Shown here: positions 63,669-64,000 of the stretch, piece after piece
Layout of the letters: every line of letters starts with the position of its first letter
Position numbering within the stretch: position 1 is the stretch's first letter
Source: Desulfobulbaceae bacterium
Lineage (GTDB): Bacteria; Desulfobacterota; Desulfobulbia; Desulfobulbales; Desulfocapsaceae
Length of the DNA: 64,000 nucleotides
Reading direction: 5' to 3'
NCBI GenBank assembly: GCA_024636345.1
Contig: JAGXHG010000026.1
Coordinates: 1 to 64,000, forward strand
The notes under the pieces: generated by a model
Database searches by the model: none
Seen by the model: the letters and a program-made list of their open reading frames with translations, nothing else
What the model was told of the DNA's origin: nothing
Position numbers and translations under genes: made by a program

Positions 63669-64000
63669 GTCATAAGCCCGTATTGCATATTTATAAAAAT
63701 GATTGTCAACCCGAAGTTTCGAATTGTTCCGGCAGGACGGAAACAAACGCTTCAAATAGAGCGATCTTGATGGCGCGCTGCACTTCCATATCATCTATCT
63801 ATTTATTTGGAATCCCAAAAGCCATATCACATCTGAGCGTATCACCAGTAAGATAAGATAAATGGATTTGAGCACATAGCCAATCTAATCCTGCCATTGA
63901 CGTAATGATAATGCAACTTTTTTCTATAAATTCGTTACCCCTTCATTCCATTTTGCCGATATCTTTAATAGCGCTACCAGGCGGAGACATCAAAACCATT
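63669..64000. promoter_or_regulatory. Right-edge intergenic region with outward sigma-28-like -10
   Basis: No gene recognised in these 332 bases. GCCGATAT at 63955-63962 is preceded by the same CCATTTT as the flgK promoter; the 15-base block 63948-63962 equals 35734-35748. The -35 position (TTAC at 63935-63938) is poor, so the match is partial. TTCGTTACCCCTTCATTCC at 63931-63949 faintly resembles the right arm of the palindromic element before fliF. The site would transcribe rightwards out of the window, perhaps a flagellin gene. Confidence 0.45.

Noticed and set aside
1..64000. CRISPR arrays, tRNA or rRNA genes, insertion sequences, prophage genes
   Set aside because: No regularly spaced repeats, cloverleaf-like sequences, transposase motifs or phage genes were found on reading.

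Overview
The window reads as chromosomal DNA of a motile Gram-negative bacterium, most likely a Desulfobacterota member near the Desulfobulbales. That placement is an inference from the gene order (a TPR protein before flgB, a MotE-like gene before fliK, motAB inside the cluster, flhF-flhG-fliA, and a conserved hypothetical before flgM) and from protein style. No rRNA or other phylogenetic marker is present. FlgH, FlgI and FlgA indicate an outer membrane. FlhF and FlhG suggest polar placement of the flagellum.

Region 1 (1-1982, minus strand): a CheY-like receiver followed by two CheX/CheC-type phosphatase-like proteins, then a third, more divergent one that runs off the left edge and has its own sigma-28-like promoter.

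Region 2 (2209-39181, plus strand): an almost complete flagellar and motility cluster. Order: TPR protein, flgB, flgC, fliE, fliF, fliG, fliH, fliI, fliJ, motE-like, fliK, flgD, flgE, motA, motB, fliL, fliM, fliN, fliO, fliP, fliQ, fliR, flhB, flhA, flhF, flhG, fliA, a membrane-anchored HTH-like protein, flgF, flgG, flgA, flgH, flgI, flgJ, a conserved hypothetical, flgM, flgN, flgK, flgL, csrA, fliW. Two near-identical sigma-54-type promoter matches precede the TPR/flgB block and the motA block. Sigma-28-type matches precede the hypothetical/flgM block and flgK. This is the usual hierarchy in which RpoN drives middle genes and FliA drives late genes, with FlgM and CsrA/FliW as checkpoints. A palindromic intergenic element of roughly 100-140 bases occurs upstream of both fliF and motA. 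Flagellin, fliD and fliS are absent from the window; a sigma-28-like -10 at 63955-63962 reads out of the right edge and may serve one of them.

Region 3 (39288-46892, minus strand): a six-gene operon encoding a ThDP-dependent acetolactate-synthase-like enzyme, an SDR, an ATP-grasp enzyme, a NeuB-family synthase without the C-terminal SAF domain, a PseG-like GT-B protein and a GH57-like protein. I cannot assign it to a described pathway. It is the best candidate for an undescribed system, probably making a nonulosonate-like or branched sugar for flagellin or surface glycans.

Region 4 (47339-55447, plus strand): a CDP-3,6-dideoxyhexose operon (rfbF, rfbG, rfbH, an epimerase, a reductase), then a SPASM radical SAM protein, a GT4 glycosyltransferase and an FkbM-type methyltransferase fused to a Rossmann domain. 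The neighbouring ThDP enzyme recalls YerE of the yersiniose pathway, which acts on a CDP-4-keto-3,6-dideoxy sugar.

Region 5 (55572-59175): a visibly AT-rich segment with a second FkbM methyltransferase, a B12-binding radical SAM protein and a GT2 glycosyltransferase. It was probably acquired horizontally.

Region 6 (59493-63668, minus strand): pseB, pseC and pseF of CMP-pseudaminic acid synthesis plus a two-domain methyltransferase. PseH, PseG and PseI are not in this group. Taken together, the right-hand 25 kb is a flagellar or surface glycosylation locus next to the flagellar genes.
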